NCBI RefSeq assembly: GCF_025938155.1
Contig: NZ_JAPCZG010000008.1
Span: 167,102-231,101, forward strand
From: Novosphingobium sp. KCTC 2891
GTDB lineage: Bacteria; Pseudomonadota; Alphaproteobacteria; Sphingomonadales; Sphingomonadaceae
Direction of reading: 5' to 3'
DNA length: 64,000 nt
Positions 1 through 9,342 of this stretch are shown here, piece after piece. Made by a program: the position numbers and the translations under genes. Below the pieces are notes generated by a model. That model had not been told where the DNA came from. It saw only the letters and a program-made list of their open reading frames with translations, and did no database searches. Positions within the stretch are counted from its first letter, which is position 1. Each line of letters begins with the position of its first letter.

Positions 1-1
1 C

Positions 2-220
2 GCACGCGAGGGCCGCAACGATCTCGAAGCACCCGCGCTCGCGCTGGTGCCGCAGATCGGCGATGTCCTCGACGCGCTTGCCGACAGCGGCGCGTGGCTC
101 GCACGGATGAGCGGCTCGGGCGCCACCTGCTTCGCGCTTTACGATACGGCCCGGCAGCGCGATGCCGCGAAGGCCGCCATGCCCGCGGCGTGGTGGACTC
201 TGGCCGGGAGCCTGCGCTGA
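2..220 (+). CDS. ispE: 4-diphosphocytidyl-2-C-methyl-D-erythritol kinase, 3' end only
   Basis: Only the last 72 codons are in the window; the reading frame is open from base 2. IspE phosphorylates CDP-methylerythritol in the MEP route to isoprenoids. The visible part contains [11 protein letters not shown], the C-terminal glycine-rich motif of GHMP kinases in the form typical of IspE. The stop codon overlaps the start of the next gene (TGATG), so the two are probably co-transcribed. The MEP pathway would supply precursors for the carotenoid genes found around 37-41 kb. The assignment rests on a short fragment but the motif is distinctive. Confidence 0.85.
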   Translation, partial: AREGRNDLEAPALALVPQIGDVLDALADSGAWLARMSGSGATCFALYDTARQRDAAKAAMPAAWWTLAGSLR

Positions 221-945
221 TGGACCACGAAGCCTACCGCCTGATCGGCAGCCCTCGCTTTGGCGGCATCCTCGTCGTCTCCGACCACGCCTCGAACCGC
301 GTCCCGGAAGACATCGACCTCGGCATCGCGCCGGACTTGCTCACCCAGCACGTTGCCATCGACATCGGCGTCGGTGCCATTGCCGAGCGCATGGCGCAGC
401 GCCCCGGCACGGCCGCGTTCCTCGGCAATGTCAGCCGGCTGGTCTGCGACTTCAACCGCGACGAGCACCTGCCCACCGTCGTCCCCATCGCCAGCGATGG
501 CCACGCCATCCCCGGCAACGCGCTCGATCACGCCGGCCACGAAGCCCGGCTCGCGCGCTTCTTCCGGCCTTATCACGAGGCGCTCGCCGCCACGATCGAG
601 GCCGCGCCGCCGTCGCTGATCCTCTCGCTGCACAGCTTCACCCCGCGCCTCGCCAGCAGCGAGGAACCGCGTCCGTGGCATGTCGGCGTGCTCTACAATG
701 CGGACGAGCGCGCGGCCCGTATCGCTATTCCGCTGCTCGAAGCCGAAGGGCTGATCGTGGGTGATCAGCAGCCCTATTCGGGCAAGCTGCTCAATGCGAC
801 GATGAACCGCCATGCCGAGGCCGATGGCCGGCCCTATCTTGGCGTCGAAGTGCGCCAGGACCTGATCGGCGACGAAGCGGGACAGGCCGAATGGGCGGAG
901 GGCCTTGCCCGCATCGCGAACGCGGTCGCGATCTCGATTGCCTGA
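220..945 (+). CDS. N-formylglutamate amidohydrolase family protein
   Basis: A 241-residue protein of the N-formylglutamate amidohydrolase family (HutG/DUF-type, PF05013). Family members hydrolyse N-formyl or related amides in amino acid catabolism. Family features seen: SDHASNRVP at residues 21-29, the CDFNRDEH segment at 76-83, the SLHSF segment near 137 and EVRQDL near the C terminus. The frame is open further upstream to base 94, but the ATG at 220 is chosen because it overlaps the ispE stop and gives the normal family N terminus. No hut genes are adjacent, so a role in histidine degradation is not supported by context and the true substrate is uncertain. Confidence 0.85.
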   Translation: MDHEAYRLIGSPRFGGILVVSDHASNRVPEDIDLGIAPDLLTQHVAIDIGVGAIAERMAQRPGTAAFLGNVSRLVCDFNRDEHLPTVVPIASDGHAIPGNALDHAGHEARLARFFRPYHEALAATIEAAPPSLILSLHSFTPRLASSEEPRPWHVGVLYNADERAARIAIPLLEAEGLIVGDQQPYSGKLLNATMNRHAEADGRPYLGVEVRQDLIGDEAGQAEWAEGLARIANAVAISIA

Positions 946-1038
946 ACCTCTGTGCCCCTTTCAAATTAATAAAGTCTAATATAGCTTGCCCTCAGCGCTG
1001 CGCCCCCACGCAGCCAAATAACAGCAGGAGCAAGGCAC

Positions 1039-1407
1039 ATGGTCCACGATTGGCAGGAAATGGCGCGCAATCTTTCGGGCGCGATCAAGCAGGTGCGTCA
1101 GGGAACGCCCGACGTGATGAAGGCGTTTTCCCAGATGGCGCAGTCCGCCACCGTCGATGGCGCTCTCGATGCGCGGACCAAGGAACTCATCGCGCTGGGT
1201 ATCGCGGTCGCCATCCGCTGCGATGGCTGCGTGGCGTTCCACGCGCAGGCCGCGGTCAAGCACGGCGCAACGCGAGAGGAAGTGATGGAGACGATGGGCA
1301 TGGCGCTCTACATGGGGGCAGGACCCAGCCTGATGTATGCGGCACAGGCGGTCGAGGCCTATGACCAGTTCGCCGCCGCGGCGGTCACGCCTACCGAAAC
1401 GGCTTGA
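1039..1407 (+). CDS. Carboxymuconolactone decarboxylase / AhpD-like protein
   Basis: A 122-residue all-helical protein of the AhpD/CMD family. It carries the redox-type CDGC motif at residues 61-64 followed by His68, and Glu49 upstream, which together form the AhpD-style thiol site used in peroxide or disulfide reduction. True CMD decarboxylases usually lack the two cysteines, so a peroxidase/alkylhydroperoxidase-like role is more likely. A good Shine-Dalgarno sequence (AGGAGC) sits about 9 nt before the ATG. The 93-bp upstream gap includes a markedly AT-rich stretch (about 960-985) that may hold its promoter. It stands alone between two unrelated genes. Confidence 0.8.
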   Translation: MVHDWQEMARNLSGAIKQVRQGTPDVMKAFSQMAQSATVDGALDARTKELIALGIAVAIRCDGCVAFHAQAAVKHGATREEVMETMGMALYMGAGPSLMYAAQAVEAYDQFAAAAVTPTETA

Positions 1408-1505
1408 CGATCGTCGCAAAATTAACCTTCGACGGGTGACGATTGCTGGGGTAGGGCGCATTCGGTCGCAAACCCGAACAAGCCCTCAACTTCGGAGCAG
1501 TCGTC

Positions 1506-3365
1506 ATGCCCGCCTATCGTTCTCGCACCACCACCCATGGCCGCAACATGGCAGGCGCGCGCGGGCTCTGGCGGGCCACCGGCATGAAGGACAGCGATTT
1601 CGGCAAGCCGATCATCGCGGTCGTCAATTCGTTCACGCAGTTCGTGCCGGGCCACGTCCACCTCAAGGACCTGGGCCAGATGGTCGCGCGCGAGATCGAG
1701 GCCGCCGGCGGCGTCGCCAAGGAATTCAACACCATCGCGGTCGATGACGGGATCGCGATGGGCCACGACGGGATGCTCTATTCGCTCCCCAGCCGCGACC
1801 TGATCGCCGACAGCGTCGAATACATGGTCAACGCGCACTGCGCCGATGCGATGGTCTGCATCTCCAACTGCGACAAGATCACGCCGGGCATGCTGATGGC
1901 TGCGCTGCGTATCAACATCCCGGTGGTGTTCGTCTCGGGCGGGCCGATGGAAGCCGGCAAGGTCGTGCTGCGCGGCAAGGAAACGGCGCTCGATCTCGTC
2001 GATGCGATGGTTGCCGCCGCCGACGACAAGTACACCGACGAGGAAGTCGAGACGATCGAGCGCTCGGCGTGCCCCACCTGCGGGTCGTGCAGCGGCATGT
2101 TCACCGCCAATTCGATGAACTGCCTGACCGAAGCGCTCGGCCTGTCGCTGCCGGGCAATGGTTCCACGCTCGCCACGCACGGCGATCGCAAGCGCCTGTT
2201 CCTTGAAGCCGGCCGCCTCGTGGTCGACTTGTGCAAGCGCTATTACGAGCAGGACGATGAAAGCGCGCTGCCGCGTTCCATCGCCACGTTCGAAGCGTTC
2301 GAGAACGCCATGAGCCTCGACATCGCGATGGGCGGCTCGACCAATACCGTGCTGCACCTGCTGGCCGCGGCGCACGAAGCCGGCGTGAATTTCACCATGA
2401 CCGACATCGACCGGCTTTCGCGCCGTGTCCCGTGCCTGTCGAAGGTCGCGCCCGCGAAGAGCGACGTCCACATGGAAGACGTCCACCGCGCGGGCGGCAT
2501 CTTTGCCATCCTGGGCGAGCTGGACCGTGCCGGACTGCTCCACACCCATCTGCCCACCGTCCACAGCAAGACGCTGGCCGACGGGCTGAACCTCTGGGAC
2601 ATCAAGCGCACCAACGCGCCCAGCGTGCAGGAATTCTTCAAGGCGGCCCCCGGCGGCGTGCCGACGCAAGTGGCCTTCAGCCAGGATCGCCGCTGGACCG
2701 AACTGGACCTCGACCGTGAAAACGGCGTGATCCGCTCGGCCGACCATGCCTTCAGCAAGGACGGCGGCCTCGCCGTGCTCACCGGCAACGTCGCGCTCGA
2801 CGGCTGCATCGTCAAGACGGCGGGCGTGGACGAATCCATCCTGAAGTTCACCGGCCCGGCCGTGGTGTTCGAAAGCCAGGACGCAGCGGTCACCGGCATC
2901 CTCACCGGCCAGGTCAAGGCGGGCGACGTCGTGGTCATCCGCTATGAAGGGCCGAAGGGCGGGCCGGGCATGCAGGAAATGCTCTACCCCACCAGCTACA
3001 TCAAGTCGAAGGGCTTGGGGGCTGCCTGCGCGCTGCTCACCGACGGGCGCTTCTCGGGCGGCACCTCGGGCCTGTCCATCGGCCACGTCTCGCCCGAAGC
3101 GGCCGAGGGCGGCGTCATCGGGCTGGTGGAGAACGGCGACGTGATCGCCATCGACATCCCGGGCCGCTCGATCACGTTGCAGGTGGCGGAAGACGAACTC
3201 GCCCGCCGCCGCGCGGCGATGGACGAGAAGGGCTGGCATCCGGTCAAGGAACGCCCGCGCAAGGTCTCGGTCGCGCTTCAGGCCTATGCTGCGATGACCA
3301 CCAGCGCCGCGCGCGGCGCGGTGCGCGACCTGTCGCAGCTCAAGGGCGCTAATGCGAAGGGCTGA
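1506..3365 (+). CDS. ilvD: Dihydroxy-acid dehydratase
   Basis: A 619-residue enzyme (E. coli IlvD is 616) that dehydrates 2,3-dihydroxy-isovalerate and 2,3-dihydroxy-3-methylvalerate in valine, isoleucine and leucine synthesis. The Fe-S ligand and active-site segments are present: [11 protein letters not shown] with Cys122, and [18 protein letters not shown] beginning at Cys189. The [11 protein letters not shown]-terminal motif is also intact. The 98-bp region upstream has no other gene. The end overlaps the start of the following lipoprotein gene by 14 nt, so the two are likely translated from one message. Confidence 0.97.
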   Translation: MPAYRSRTTTHGRNMAGARGLWRATGMKDSDFGKPIIAVVNSFTQFVPGHVHLKDLGQMVAREIEAAGGVAKEFNTIAVDDGIAMGHDGMLYSLPSRDLIADSVEYMVNAHCADAMVCISNCDKITPGMLMAALRINIPVVFVSGGPMEAGKVVLRGKETALDLVDAMVAAADDKYTDEEVETIERSACPTCGSCSGMFTANSMNCLTEALGLSLPGNGSTLATHGDRKRLFLEAGRLVVDLCKRYYEQDDESALPRSIATFEAFENAMSLDIAMGGSTNTVLHLLAAAHEAGVNFTMTDIDRLSRRVPCLSKVAPAKSDVHMEDVHRAGGIFAILGELDRAGLLHTHLPTVHSKTLADGLNLWDIKRTNAPSVQEFFKAAPGGVPTQVAFSQDRRWTELDLDRENGVIRSADHAFSKDGGLAVLTGNVALDGCIVKTAGVDESILKFTGPAVVFESQDAAVTGILTGQVKAGDVVVIRYEGPKGGPGMQEMLYPTSYIKSKGLGAACALLTDGRFSGGTSGLSIGHVSPEAAEGGVIGLVENGDVIAIDIPGRSITLQVAEDELARRRAAMDEKGWHPVKERPRKVSVALQAYAAMTTSAARGAVRDLSQLKGANAKG

Positions 3366-3726
3366 GGCCCTTCTCCTGGCCGCTGCGCTGGCGGGCCTGC
3401 TCGCCGGCTGCTCGCGCGGCGGCGAGGACGCGCTGCCCCAGCGCAAGATCGATTGCGCGCTTGGCGGGGCAAACGCCTTTGCACCCGACTGCGCGGTGGA
3501 GGAGGCGGTCCAGCGCGGACGTGCCCTCCTCATCGTCTTTGACAAGGCGGGCGGTTTCCGCCGCTTCGAGAAAGTGGCAGACGGGCGCGGGGTGATCTCC
3601 GCCGACGGGGTGGAAGAAACCACCGTCCAATGGATTCCTGATGGTCGGCTCGAAGTGACCGTCGGCCAGGATCGCTACCGTTTTCCCGCCAAGGTGAAGC
3701 CTGAACCCGATGCCCCGAAGCCGTGA
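3352..3726 (+). CDS. Small lipoprotein of unknown function
   Basis: A 124-residue protein with a clear lipoprotein signal: two arginines, a hydrophobic core, and LLAGC with the lipidated Cys at position 20. The mature part has two further cysteines, in DCAL and DCAV, that could form a disulfide. I recognise no characterised family. Its start overlaps the end of ilvD by 14 nt and its end overlaps the next gene (nnr) by 17 nt, so it is embedded in an ilvD-lipoprotein-nnr-methyltransferase transcription unit. Periplasmic or membrane-anchored location is inferred from the signal. Confidence 0.75.
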   Translation: MRRAEALLLAAALAGLLAGCSRGGEDALPQRKIDCALGGANAFAPDCAVEEAVQRGRALLIVFDKAGGFRRFEKVADGRGVISADGVEETTVQWIPDGRLEVTVGQDRYRFPAKVKPEPDAPKP

Positions 3727-5158
3727 CGTAACGCTGGCGCAAGTCCTCACCGTAGCGCAGATGCGCGCCGCAGAGGAAGCGCTGATCGCCGGCGGCACCA
3801 GTGTCGAAGCGCTGATGGAAGTCGCCGGGCGCGGGGCAGGGGAATATGTCCGCCGCATCGCCGCGACCCGGCCCGTCACGGTGCTGTGCGGCCCCGGCAA
3901 CAATGGCGGCGACGGCTATGTCATTGCCCGCCACCTGATGGAGCACGGCAATCCCGTCACCGTGGTCGCCGCGCGCGATCCCGGCACCCCGGCGGCGAAA
4001 AACGCGCGCAGCCTGTTCAAGGGCACCGTTGTGGGACCGGACGCGGAACTTCACGGCGACGTGTTCGTCGATTGCCTGTTCGGCAGCGGCCTGACTCGTG
4101 CCTTGCCCGATGACCTGATGGCGCTGCTCACCGGCCTTGCCGCCAACCACCACTTGCGCGTGGCGGTGGACCTGCCCAGCGGCGTCGAAAGCGACAGCGG
4201 CCAGCCGCTTAACGCGGATCTTCCCGCAAGTGACCTGACCATCGCGCTCGGCGCGTGGAAGCACGCGCATTGGACCATGCCCGCCGCCGCCCAGATGGGA
4301 GCGCTGCGGCTCGTCGATATCGGCGTCACGTTGCAGCCGGAAGCCGCCGCGCTTCTGCAACGCCCCCGCTTCGCCGCCCCGGCGCCTGATGCCCACAAGT
4401 ATCGCCGCGGCCTGCTGGCCGTCGTCGCCGGCGAGATGCCCGGTGCACCGATCCTCTCCGCCACTGCCGCCCTGCGTGCCGGCGCGGGTTATGTGAAGCT
4501 GCTGCTTGCAGGAGCCCCGCTTCTCACCCCCGCTCCTGCCGAGCCTGTCGAAACACGCGCCCTGCCGCCCGAATTGGTCGCAGCCCATGGCGATCTGGCA
4601 GAATTGCTCGCGGACCCGCGCCTTGCCGCCCTGCTGGTCGGCCCCGGTCTCGGCCGTAACGAGACGGCCCGCCAGCGCCTCCGCGCCGTGATGGAACGGG
4701 CCATCCCAAGCGTGATCGACGCCGATGCGCTCATGCTGCTCGGTCCCGATCTTCCGCTCAAGGCCCCAACCGTGCTGACCCCGCATGAGGGCGAAATGGC
4801 CGCGCTCGAACGCGCTTTCGGCCTTTCGGGCGACGCGCCCCGCCGCTGCCGTGCCGCTGCGCTCGCCAAGGCCAGCGGCGCCGTCATCGTGCTCAAGGGG
4901 CCGGACAGCCTGATTGCGGAGCCGGATGGCAGCGTCACGCTTGCGCCCCGCGCCTCGACCTGGCTCTCGGTCGCTGGCACTGGCGATGTCCTCGCCGGCC
5001 TCATCGCCAGCCGCCTGGCCACCCACGCCGATCCAGCGCGCGCCGCGCGCGAAGGGCTGTGGCTGCACGGCGAAGCCGCGCGTCTCTGCGGCCCCGCTTT
5101 CACCGCCGGGGAGCTGGCGCTTGCCGCCAGCCGCGCCCTTGCCGGAGCTTTGTCATGA
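3710..5158 (+). CDS. nnr: Bifunctional NAD(P)H-hydrate epimerase / ADP-dependent (S)-NAD(P)H-hydrate dehydratase
   Basis: A 482-residue two-domain metabolite-repair enzyme that rescues hydrated NADH and NADPH. The N-terminal YjeF_N epimerase domain shows GPGNNGGDG at residues 61-69. The C-terminal ribokinase-like dehydratase domain shows VGPGLGRNE and the catalytic GTGDVLAG at 423-430. Length fits the fused bacterial form. The gene overlaps the lipoprotein gene upstream by 17 nt and the methyltransferase gene downstream by 4 nt (ATGA). Confidence 0.93.
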   Translation: MPRSRDVTLAQVLTVAQMRAAEEALIAGGTSVEALMEVAGRGAGEYVRRIAATRPVTVLCGPGNNGGDGYVIARHLMEHGNPVTVVAARDPGTPAAKNARSLFKGTVVGPDAELHGDVFVDCLFGSGLTRALPDDLMALLTGLAANHHLRVAVDLPSGVESDSGQPLNADLPASDLTIALGAWKHAHWTMPAAAQMGALRLVDIGVTLQPEAAALLQRPRFAAPAPDAHKYRRGLLAVVAGEMPGAPILSATAALRAGAGYVKLLLAGAPLLTPAPAEPVETRALPPELVAAHGDLAELLADPRLAALLVGPGLGRNETARQRLRAVMERAIPSVIDADALMLLGPDLPLKAPTVLTPHEGEMAALERAFGLSGDAPRRCRAAALAKASGAVIVLKGPDSLIAEPDGSVTLAPRASTWLSVAGTGDVLAGLIASRLATHADPARAAREGLWLHGEAARLCGPAFTAGELALAASRALAGALS

Positions 5159-6360
5159 CCAGTGCCCTGATCGTCCGCGTTGCCGCCAAGGGGGAGGGTG
5201 CCACCGCCGACGGGCGTTACGTCACGCTCGCCGCGCCGGGCGACACCCTTGAGGCGGACGGCACGCTCACGCGGGGTCCGGACCACGTCGATCCGCCCTG
5301 CCGCCACTTCCCGGCCTGTGGCGGCTGCCAGTTGCAGCACCTCTCGGAAAAGGCGCTGACCGAATACGTGTTCAGCCGCGTGGAAGGCGCCGCTCGCGGG
5401 CAGGATATCGCGCCGCCCCCGGCCGAGCCGCCGCACTTGTCGCCTCCCGGCACGCGCCGCCGGGCCTCGCTTCACGCGCAGGCGATCGGCAAGCGCGTGG
5501 TGCTGGGCTTCCGCGAACAGGGCACGCACAAGATCGTCGATATGCGCGAGTGCCATGTTCTCGCGCCCGAACTGTTCGGCCTGGTCGCGCCCTTGCGCAA
5601 GCTGCTCGAAGGCTGGGGCGACCGCAAGCTCTCGGTCGACATCGACCTGACGCTGGTCGACCAGGGCGTTTCGGTCGGCCTCAATGGCATCACCGCCGAC
5701 AATCTCGCCCGCACCGAGGCGCTGCTCGATTTCGCGCGCGAACACGCGCTAGCCCGTCTGACGCTGGACAGCGGATACGGCCCGGAAACCACGTGGGAAC
5801 CCGATCCGGTCACGGCCACGCTCGGCGGAACCCCGGTCGGCCTGCCGCCCGCTGCCTTCCTGCAGGCGACCCGCGACGGCGAAGACGCGCTGACCAGCGC
5901 CGCGCGCGAATGGCTGGCCGGCGCGGCCACGGTCGCCGATCTGTTCTCCGGTCTCGGCACTTTCGCCTTCGCGCTCGCCGGGCCGGGCACCAAGGTGCTG
6001 GCAGTCGAAGCGGCGCGTGATGCGCACCTCGCCTGTCAGGCAGCGGCGCGAGGTCATGGCCGCCCCGTCCACGCCCTCCACCGCGACTTGTTCCGCAATC
6101 CGCTGCGCACCGAGGAACTCGACCGCTTCGCCGCCGTCGTCCTCGATCCGCCGCGCGCCGGCGCGCGCGAGCAGGTGGTGCAGATCGCCGCCAGCCGCGT
6201 GCCGCGCGTATGCTACGTCAGCTGCAATCCGGCGAGCTGGGCGAAGGATGCCGCCACGCTGATCGAGGGTGGCTATCGGCTCGTCCATCTGCGTGCCGTG
6301 GGGCAGTTTCGCTGGTCCATCCACGTCGAGCTGGTGAGCCTGTTCCTGAAGGACGAATAA
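5155..6360 (+). CDS. Class I SAM-dependent RNA (uracil-C5) methyltransferase, RlmD/TrmA family
   Basis: A 401-residue enzyme predicted to methylate C5 of a uridine in 23S rRNA or tRNA. An iron-sulfur cysteine cluster is visible (CRHFPACGGC, Cys49/55/58, with a fourth Cys in MRECHV). The catalytic domain has the SAM loop DLFSGLGTFAFALA, the VLDPPRAG motif and the nucleophile in VSCNPASW (Cys357). The frame is open upstream to 5059, but the ATG at 5155 overlaps the nnr stop as ATGA. Which uridine is modified cannot be told from sequence, so no gene symbol is given. A strong hairpin follows the stop codon immediately. Confidence 0.9.
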   Translation: MTSALIVRVAAKGEGATADGRYVTLAAPGDTLEADGTLTRGPDHVDPPCRHFPACGGCQLQHLSEKALTEYVFSRVEGAARGQDIAPPPAEPPHLSPPGTRRRASLHAQAIGKRVVLGFREQGTHKIVDMRECHVLAPELFGLVAPLRKLLEGWGDRKLSVDIDLTLVDQGVSVGLNGITADNLARTEALLDFAREHALARLTLDSGYGPETTWEPDPVTATLGGTPVGLPPAAFLQATRDGEDALTSAAREWLAGAATVADLFSGLGTFAFALAGPGTKVLAVEAARDAHLACQAAARGHGRPVHALHRDLFRNPLRTEELDRFAAVVLDPPRAGAREQVVQIAASRVPRVCYVSCNPASWAKDAATLIEGGYRLVHLRAVGQFRWSIHVELVSLFLKDE

Positions 6361-6387
6361 GGCCGCCCGGGATCGTCCCGGGCGGCC
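6361..6387. terminator. Bidirectional terminator hairpin
   Basis: A perfect 12-bp inverted repeat (GGCCGCCCGGGA and its complement) with a 3-nt loop begins right after the methyltransferase stop codon. It separates that gene (+) from the convergent MAPEG gene (-) ending at 6420. There is no long U tract, but the stem is very stable. Confidence 0.75.
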
Positions 6388-6419
6388 TTCGGTATGGCTC
6401 AGGTACCTTTAGGTGTCGT

Positions 6420-6854
6420 TCAGAACACGGCGATCGCGGCGTGCAGAACCAGCGCCATCAGCGCCACGCTCGACAGTGCGAACAGCAGGAAGCGTCCGGC
6501 GACCTTGTTCACGGTCGATTGCCAGATCGAATGGACCACGCGCAGGCCAACATAGGCCCACGCGATCTTGGCGTTCAGCCCATCGCCCTGACCGATGATC
6601 GCCAGCACGATGCATACCGCATAGAACACCGTAGGTGCTTCATGCAGGTGATTGTAATTATGCGCCTTCCACTGGATTTCGCGCGGCAGCAGGTTTTCCA
6701 GCATTGCGCCGGTCCAGCCCTGGTCCGCACCGGGCTCGGTCGGCTTCGGCAGCTTGCCTATGGCGGGAATACGCGTGGCGTACATCCACACCCACATCAC
6801 CATGGTCCACGCCGCCAGCGCGACGACGGGTTTCAGGATCATCATGCCTATCAT
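6420..6854 (-). CDS. MAPEG family membrane protein (second of a tandem pair)
   Basis: A 144-residue protein with four hydrophobic segments, in the MAPEG family (membrane-associated eicosanoid and glutathione metabolism proteins), which includes microsomal glutathione S-transferases. Family-like features are the NYNHLHEAPTVFY segment and HSIWQSTVNKV. Bacterial members are mostly uncharacterised, and glutathione-dependent peroxidase or transferase activity is possible. It lies 27 bp downstream of a closely similar gene with the same layout, so the pair probably arose by duplication and is co-transcribed. Confidence 0.8.
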   Translation of the reverse strand: MIGMMILKPVVALAAWTMVMWVWMYATRIPAIGKLPKPTEPGADQGWTGAMLENLLPREIQWKAHNYNHLHEAPTVFYAVCIVLAIIGQGDGLNAKIAWAYVGLRVVHSIWQSTVNKVAGRFLLFALSSVALMALVLHAAIAVF

Positions 6855-6881
6855 GTTCTTGGCTCCCCCTCTTGAAGTTAT

Positions 6882-7313
6882 TTATGATGCAGACAGCGTA
6901 GCCACCGCCGCGCGAACCGCCAGCGCCATCAGCAGCATGGTGGACAGCAGGAACAGCAGGAAGCGCACGGGCACCCTGTTGATGGTCGCCTGCCACATCG
7001 AATGCACGATCCTCACCACAACGTAGCCCCAGGCCAGTCTCACATCGATCCGGCCCGCTCCGACGATCGCAATGATCGCGCTGACTGCATAAAACAACGT
7101 AGGTTGTTCCATCAGGTGTGTGTAATTGTGGGATTTCCAGTTGATTTCGGGAGGCAGGACGGTCTCCAGATCCTGACCCCGGCCGCCCGGCTTAGCTGCG
7201 CCGAGGCCGCCCATCCTGCGCATCGCCGGCAAGCGGGTTCCCGCCACCCACAGCAGCATGAACAATGACCACAGCACCAGCACGGCCGCCGGTGCGAGCA
7301 TCTGCGCCTGCAT
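6882..7313 (-). CDS. MAPEG family membrane protein (first of a tandem pair)
   Basis: A 143-residue, four-helix membrane protein paralogous to the product of the next gene downstream. The shared core is easy to see: INWKSHNYTHLMEQPTLFY here against IQWKAHNYNHLHEAPTVFY there, and HSMWQATINRV against HSIWQSTVNKV. MAPEG proteins usually act as homotrimers in the membrane; a heteromeric assembly of the two paralogues is possible but is inference. The gene is transcribed first of the pair, just downstream of btaAB on the same strand with a 62-bp gap. Confidence 0.8.
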   Translation of the reverse strand: MQAQMLAPAAVLVLWSLFMLLWVAGTRLPAMRRMGGLGAAKPGGRGQDLETVLPPEINWKSHNYTHLMEQPTLFYAVSAIIAIVGAGRIDVRLAWGYVVVRIVHSMWQATINRVPVRFLLFLLSTMLLMALAVRAAVATLSAS

Positions 7314-7375
7314 CGCGCGCTTCCCCTCAATTTCGCGGGAGAGTGCGAAGCGCCGTGTCGATTGTCAAATGCAAC

Positions 7376-8020
7376 CTATCGTGGGCGAGTGACCGTGCCG
7401 ATCTGATAGTAGCCGAGCGGTCCCCGGCGCGTGGAGGCGGCAAGGCCGTCATCTTCGGCCAGCGCCGCGAGCGCTGCGCCCAGATCCGCGCGGGGGGTGA
7501 CGTGGAAGCTCGCCAGCAAGCGGCGCAGGCCCGCGCGCAAGGGAAGTGGCAGGCCGTCGAGATCGCCGAAATCGACGATGTGCAGCGATCCGCCGGGGGC
7601 AAGCAGCGTGGCGGCGTGGTGGATGGCCTCGCGCCAGACCGGGATCATCGACACTGCATAGGAGATCACGATGCGGTCAAATTGCTCACGTCCAAACAAG
7701 GTCTTGGGATCGAAATCTGTGGCGTCACCGAGGCCCAGCCTCGCCCGGCCGCCGAGACGTCCCCCGGCGATCGACAGCATCTCGCGCGAGATATCCAGTC
7801 CATGGAGCACCGCGCCGGGCCAGCGTTTGCCGATCAGCGCCAGGTTGCGGCCGGTACCGCAGCCGACTTCGAGCACCGCCGTGCCGGGCTGCGCGTCCAG
7901 CCCGGCGATCAGCGTGTCCCGCCCAAAAAGGTAGTATTTCCGGGTCGCGTCATAGATGTGCTTCTGGCGCCGATAGACCGCGTCCATCAGCGCGCCGTGC
8001 GAGGGCGCGGTGCTGGCCAT
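7376..8020 (-). CDS. btaB: BtaB-like SAM-dependent methyltransferase (betaine lipid N-methylation)
   Basis: A 214-residue class I methyltransferase with EVGCGTGRN at residues 51-59. The N-terminal stretch with YRRQKHIYDATRKYYLFGRD is characteristic of BtaB. BtaB adds three methyl groups to diacylglycerylhomoserine, completing diacylglyceryl-N,N,N-trimethylhomoserine (DGTS), a phosphorus-free substitute for phosphatidylcholine. The start codon overlaps the btaA stop by one base (TAATG on the minus strand), so the two enzymes are translationally coupled, as in other bta operons. Confidence 0.85.
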   Translation of the reverse strand: MASTAPSHGALMDAVYRRQKHIYDATRKYYLFGRDTLIAGLDAQPGTAVLEVGCGTGRNLALIGKRWPGAVLHGLDISREMLSIAGGRLGGRARLGLGDATDFDPKTLFGREQFDRIVISYAVSMIPVWREAIHHAATLLAPGGSLHIVDFGDLDGLPLPLRAGLRRLLASFHVTPRADLGAALAALAEDDGLAASTRRGPLGYYQIGTVTRPR

Positions 8021-9255
8021 TACGCCAGCTCGTACAGGTGGACGCCGCCGTAGATCGAGGACCGGTCACGGCGCGTGTAGTCGAGGCTGGCCTCGGCATG
8101 GTAGCTCCAGCGCGAGAGCAGGGCGTCGTCCAGGCGGCCCGGCAGCAGGCTGGGGGCGGCGGCGGTGCGGAACAGCACGCGCGCGCCGGGACGGGCGGTA
8201 CGGGTGATCTCGCTCCACAGCGCGTTGAGCTGATCGTCCGTCATCCAGTCCTGCGCGTCGAGCAGCACGTAGCGGTCGAGCGAGGCGGCAGGCTGGGCGG
8301 CGAGATGCTCGGTCATGTTGGCGTGGCGCACGTCCACGCGGTCGACGCGGGCGCGCACCGCTTCCCAGTTGGCCTGCTGGAGATAGGGCGGCAGCGGGCA
8401 GTCCGGTGCTTGGCCGTATCCGCGCGAAAATGCCTGCCATGCGAAGTAGTTATCGGCGATATCGAAGTCGCAAGCGAGCTTTTCGAGACGGCGGCGGAGC
8501 ACTTCGGCCATGGGTTGGTCGCCCGCCAGAACATCGAACTGCGCCGGCGGAATGCCGAGGCCGAACAGCGAGGCTGGCTGGTCGGTCAGCCAGCGCACGA
8601 ACTTGCGGTCGAACACCGGCGAAAGCTCGGCTTCGAACACCTGCCGCTGTTCTTCGGTCGAACGTGCCGAGAGAATCTTCGAAAGATCAATGCGGTAGAG
8701 CTTGGCAAGAAGGTGGGCCACGCCGATGAAGTTGCCCAGCAGCCCGCGCTTGTAGATGCCCTTGCGGAAACCGCCGATGCGGCGACGACCGATCAGGTCG
8801 CGCCCTTCCCAATAGCGGCGCGTCGGCTCGTCGAGGTGCTGCGCGACCCACGCATGATAGGCATCGACGTTGGCCTTGCTGTTCGCTTCGGCGAAGAAAC
8901 GGCGGAACAGCGCATATTCCGGCAGGTGCCGGGCCGAGGCGACCTTGAGCTTGTTGAGCGCGATGTGCGCGGTGTTGAGATCGACGGCGGTGATCGCCGC
9001 CGGATCGGCCACGAGGTAGGACAGCACGTTGCAGCCGCCGCTGGCGATGGCGACCATCCGGCTGTCCGGACGGATCTGCAGCGCCTCCATGTCGACTTCG
9101 GGATCTTCCCAGATCTGGGCGTAGACCAGCCCGCGGAAAGCGAAGGCGAAGGCGTGGTCGAGCAGCCGGTTGGCAACGCTGGCGCCCTTGCGCACGACGG
9201 CGCCTTCGACCTTCGTTTGCGTGTCGGATGCGGAGAGGGTTTCGAGACTGGTCAT
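8020..9255 (-). CDS. btaA: BtaA-like S-adenosylmethionine:diacylglycerol 3-amino-3-carboxypropyl transferase
   Basis: A 411-residue DUF3419/BtaA protein. It carries YAQIWEDPEVD at residues 45-55, SGGCN at 72-76 and VDLN at 91-94, which are the conserved N-terminal and SAM-site motifs of the family. BtaA transfers the homoserine moiety from SAM to diacylglycerol, the first step of DGTS synthesis. In other bacteria bta genes are induced by phosphate starvation; I cannot identify a pho box here. The start ATG at 9255 is followed by btaB in the same operon. Confidence 0.88.
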   Translation of the reverse strand: MTSLETLSASDTQTKVEGAVVRKGASVANRLLDHAFAFAFRGLVYAQIWEDPEVDMEALQIRPDSRMVAIASGGCNVLSYLVADPAAITAVDLNTAHIALNKLKVASARHLPEYALFRRFFAEANSKANVDAYHAWVAQHLDEPTRRYWEGRDLIGRRRIGGFRKGIYKRGLLGNFIGVAHLLAKLYRIDLSKILSARSTEEQRQVFEAELSPVFDRKFVRWLTDQPASLFGLGIPPAQFDVLAGDQPMAEVLRRRLEKLACDFDIADNYFAWQAFSRGYGQAPDCPLPPYLQQANWEAVRARVDRVDVRHANMTEHLAAQPAASLDRYVLLDAQDWMTDDQLNALWSEITRTARPGARVLFRTAAAPSLLPGRLDDALLSRWSYHAEASLDYTRRDRSSIYGGVHLYELA

Positions 9256-9342
9256 GACCGTCGCTCAAGTCCTTATGAGGGTCTTTCGCGAGGCCGGATA
9301 GGATGGCAGCGTTGCGGTATTGTGGCAGCCGCGTGGCGAGTT

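Noticed and set aside
1422..3623. 733-residue open frame on the minus strand
   Set aside because: It mirrors ilvD, which has all family motifs on the plus strand; the minus frame is arginine- and alanine-rich and has no recognisable domain.
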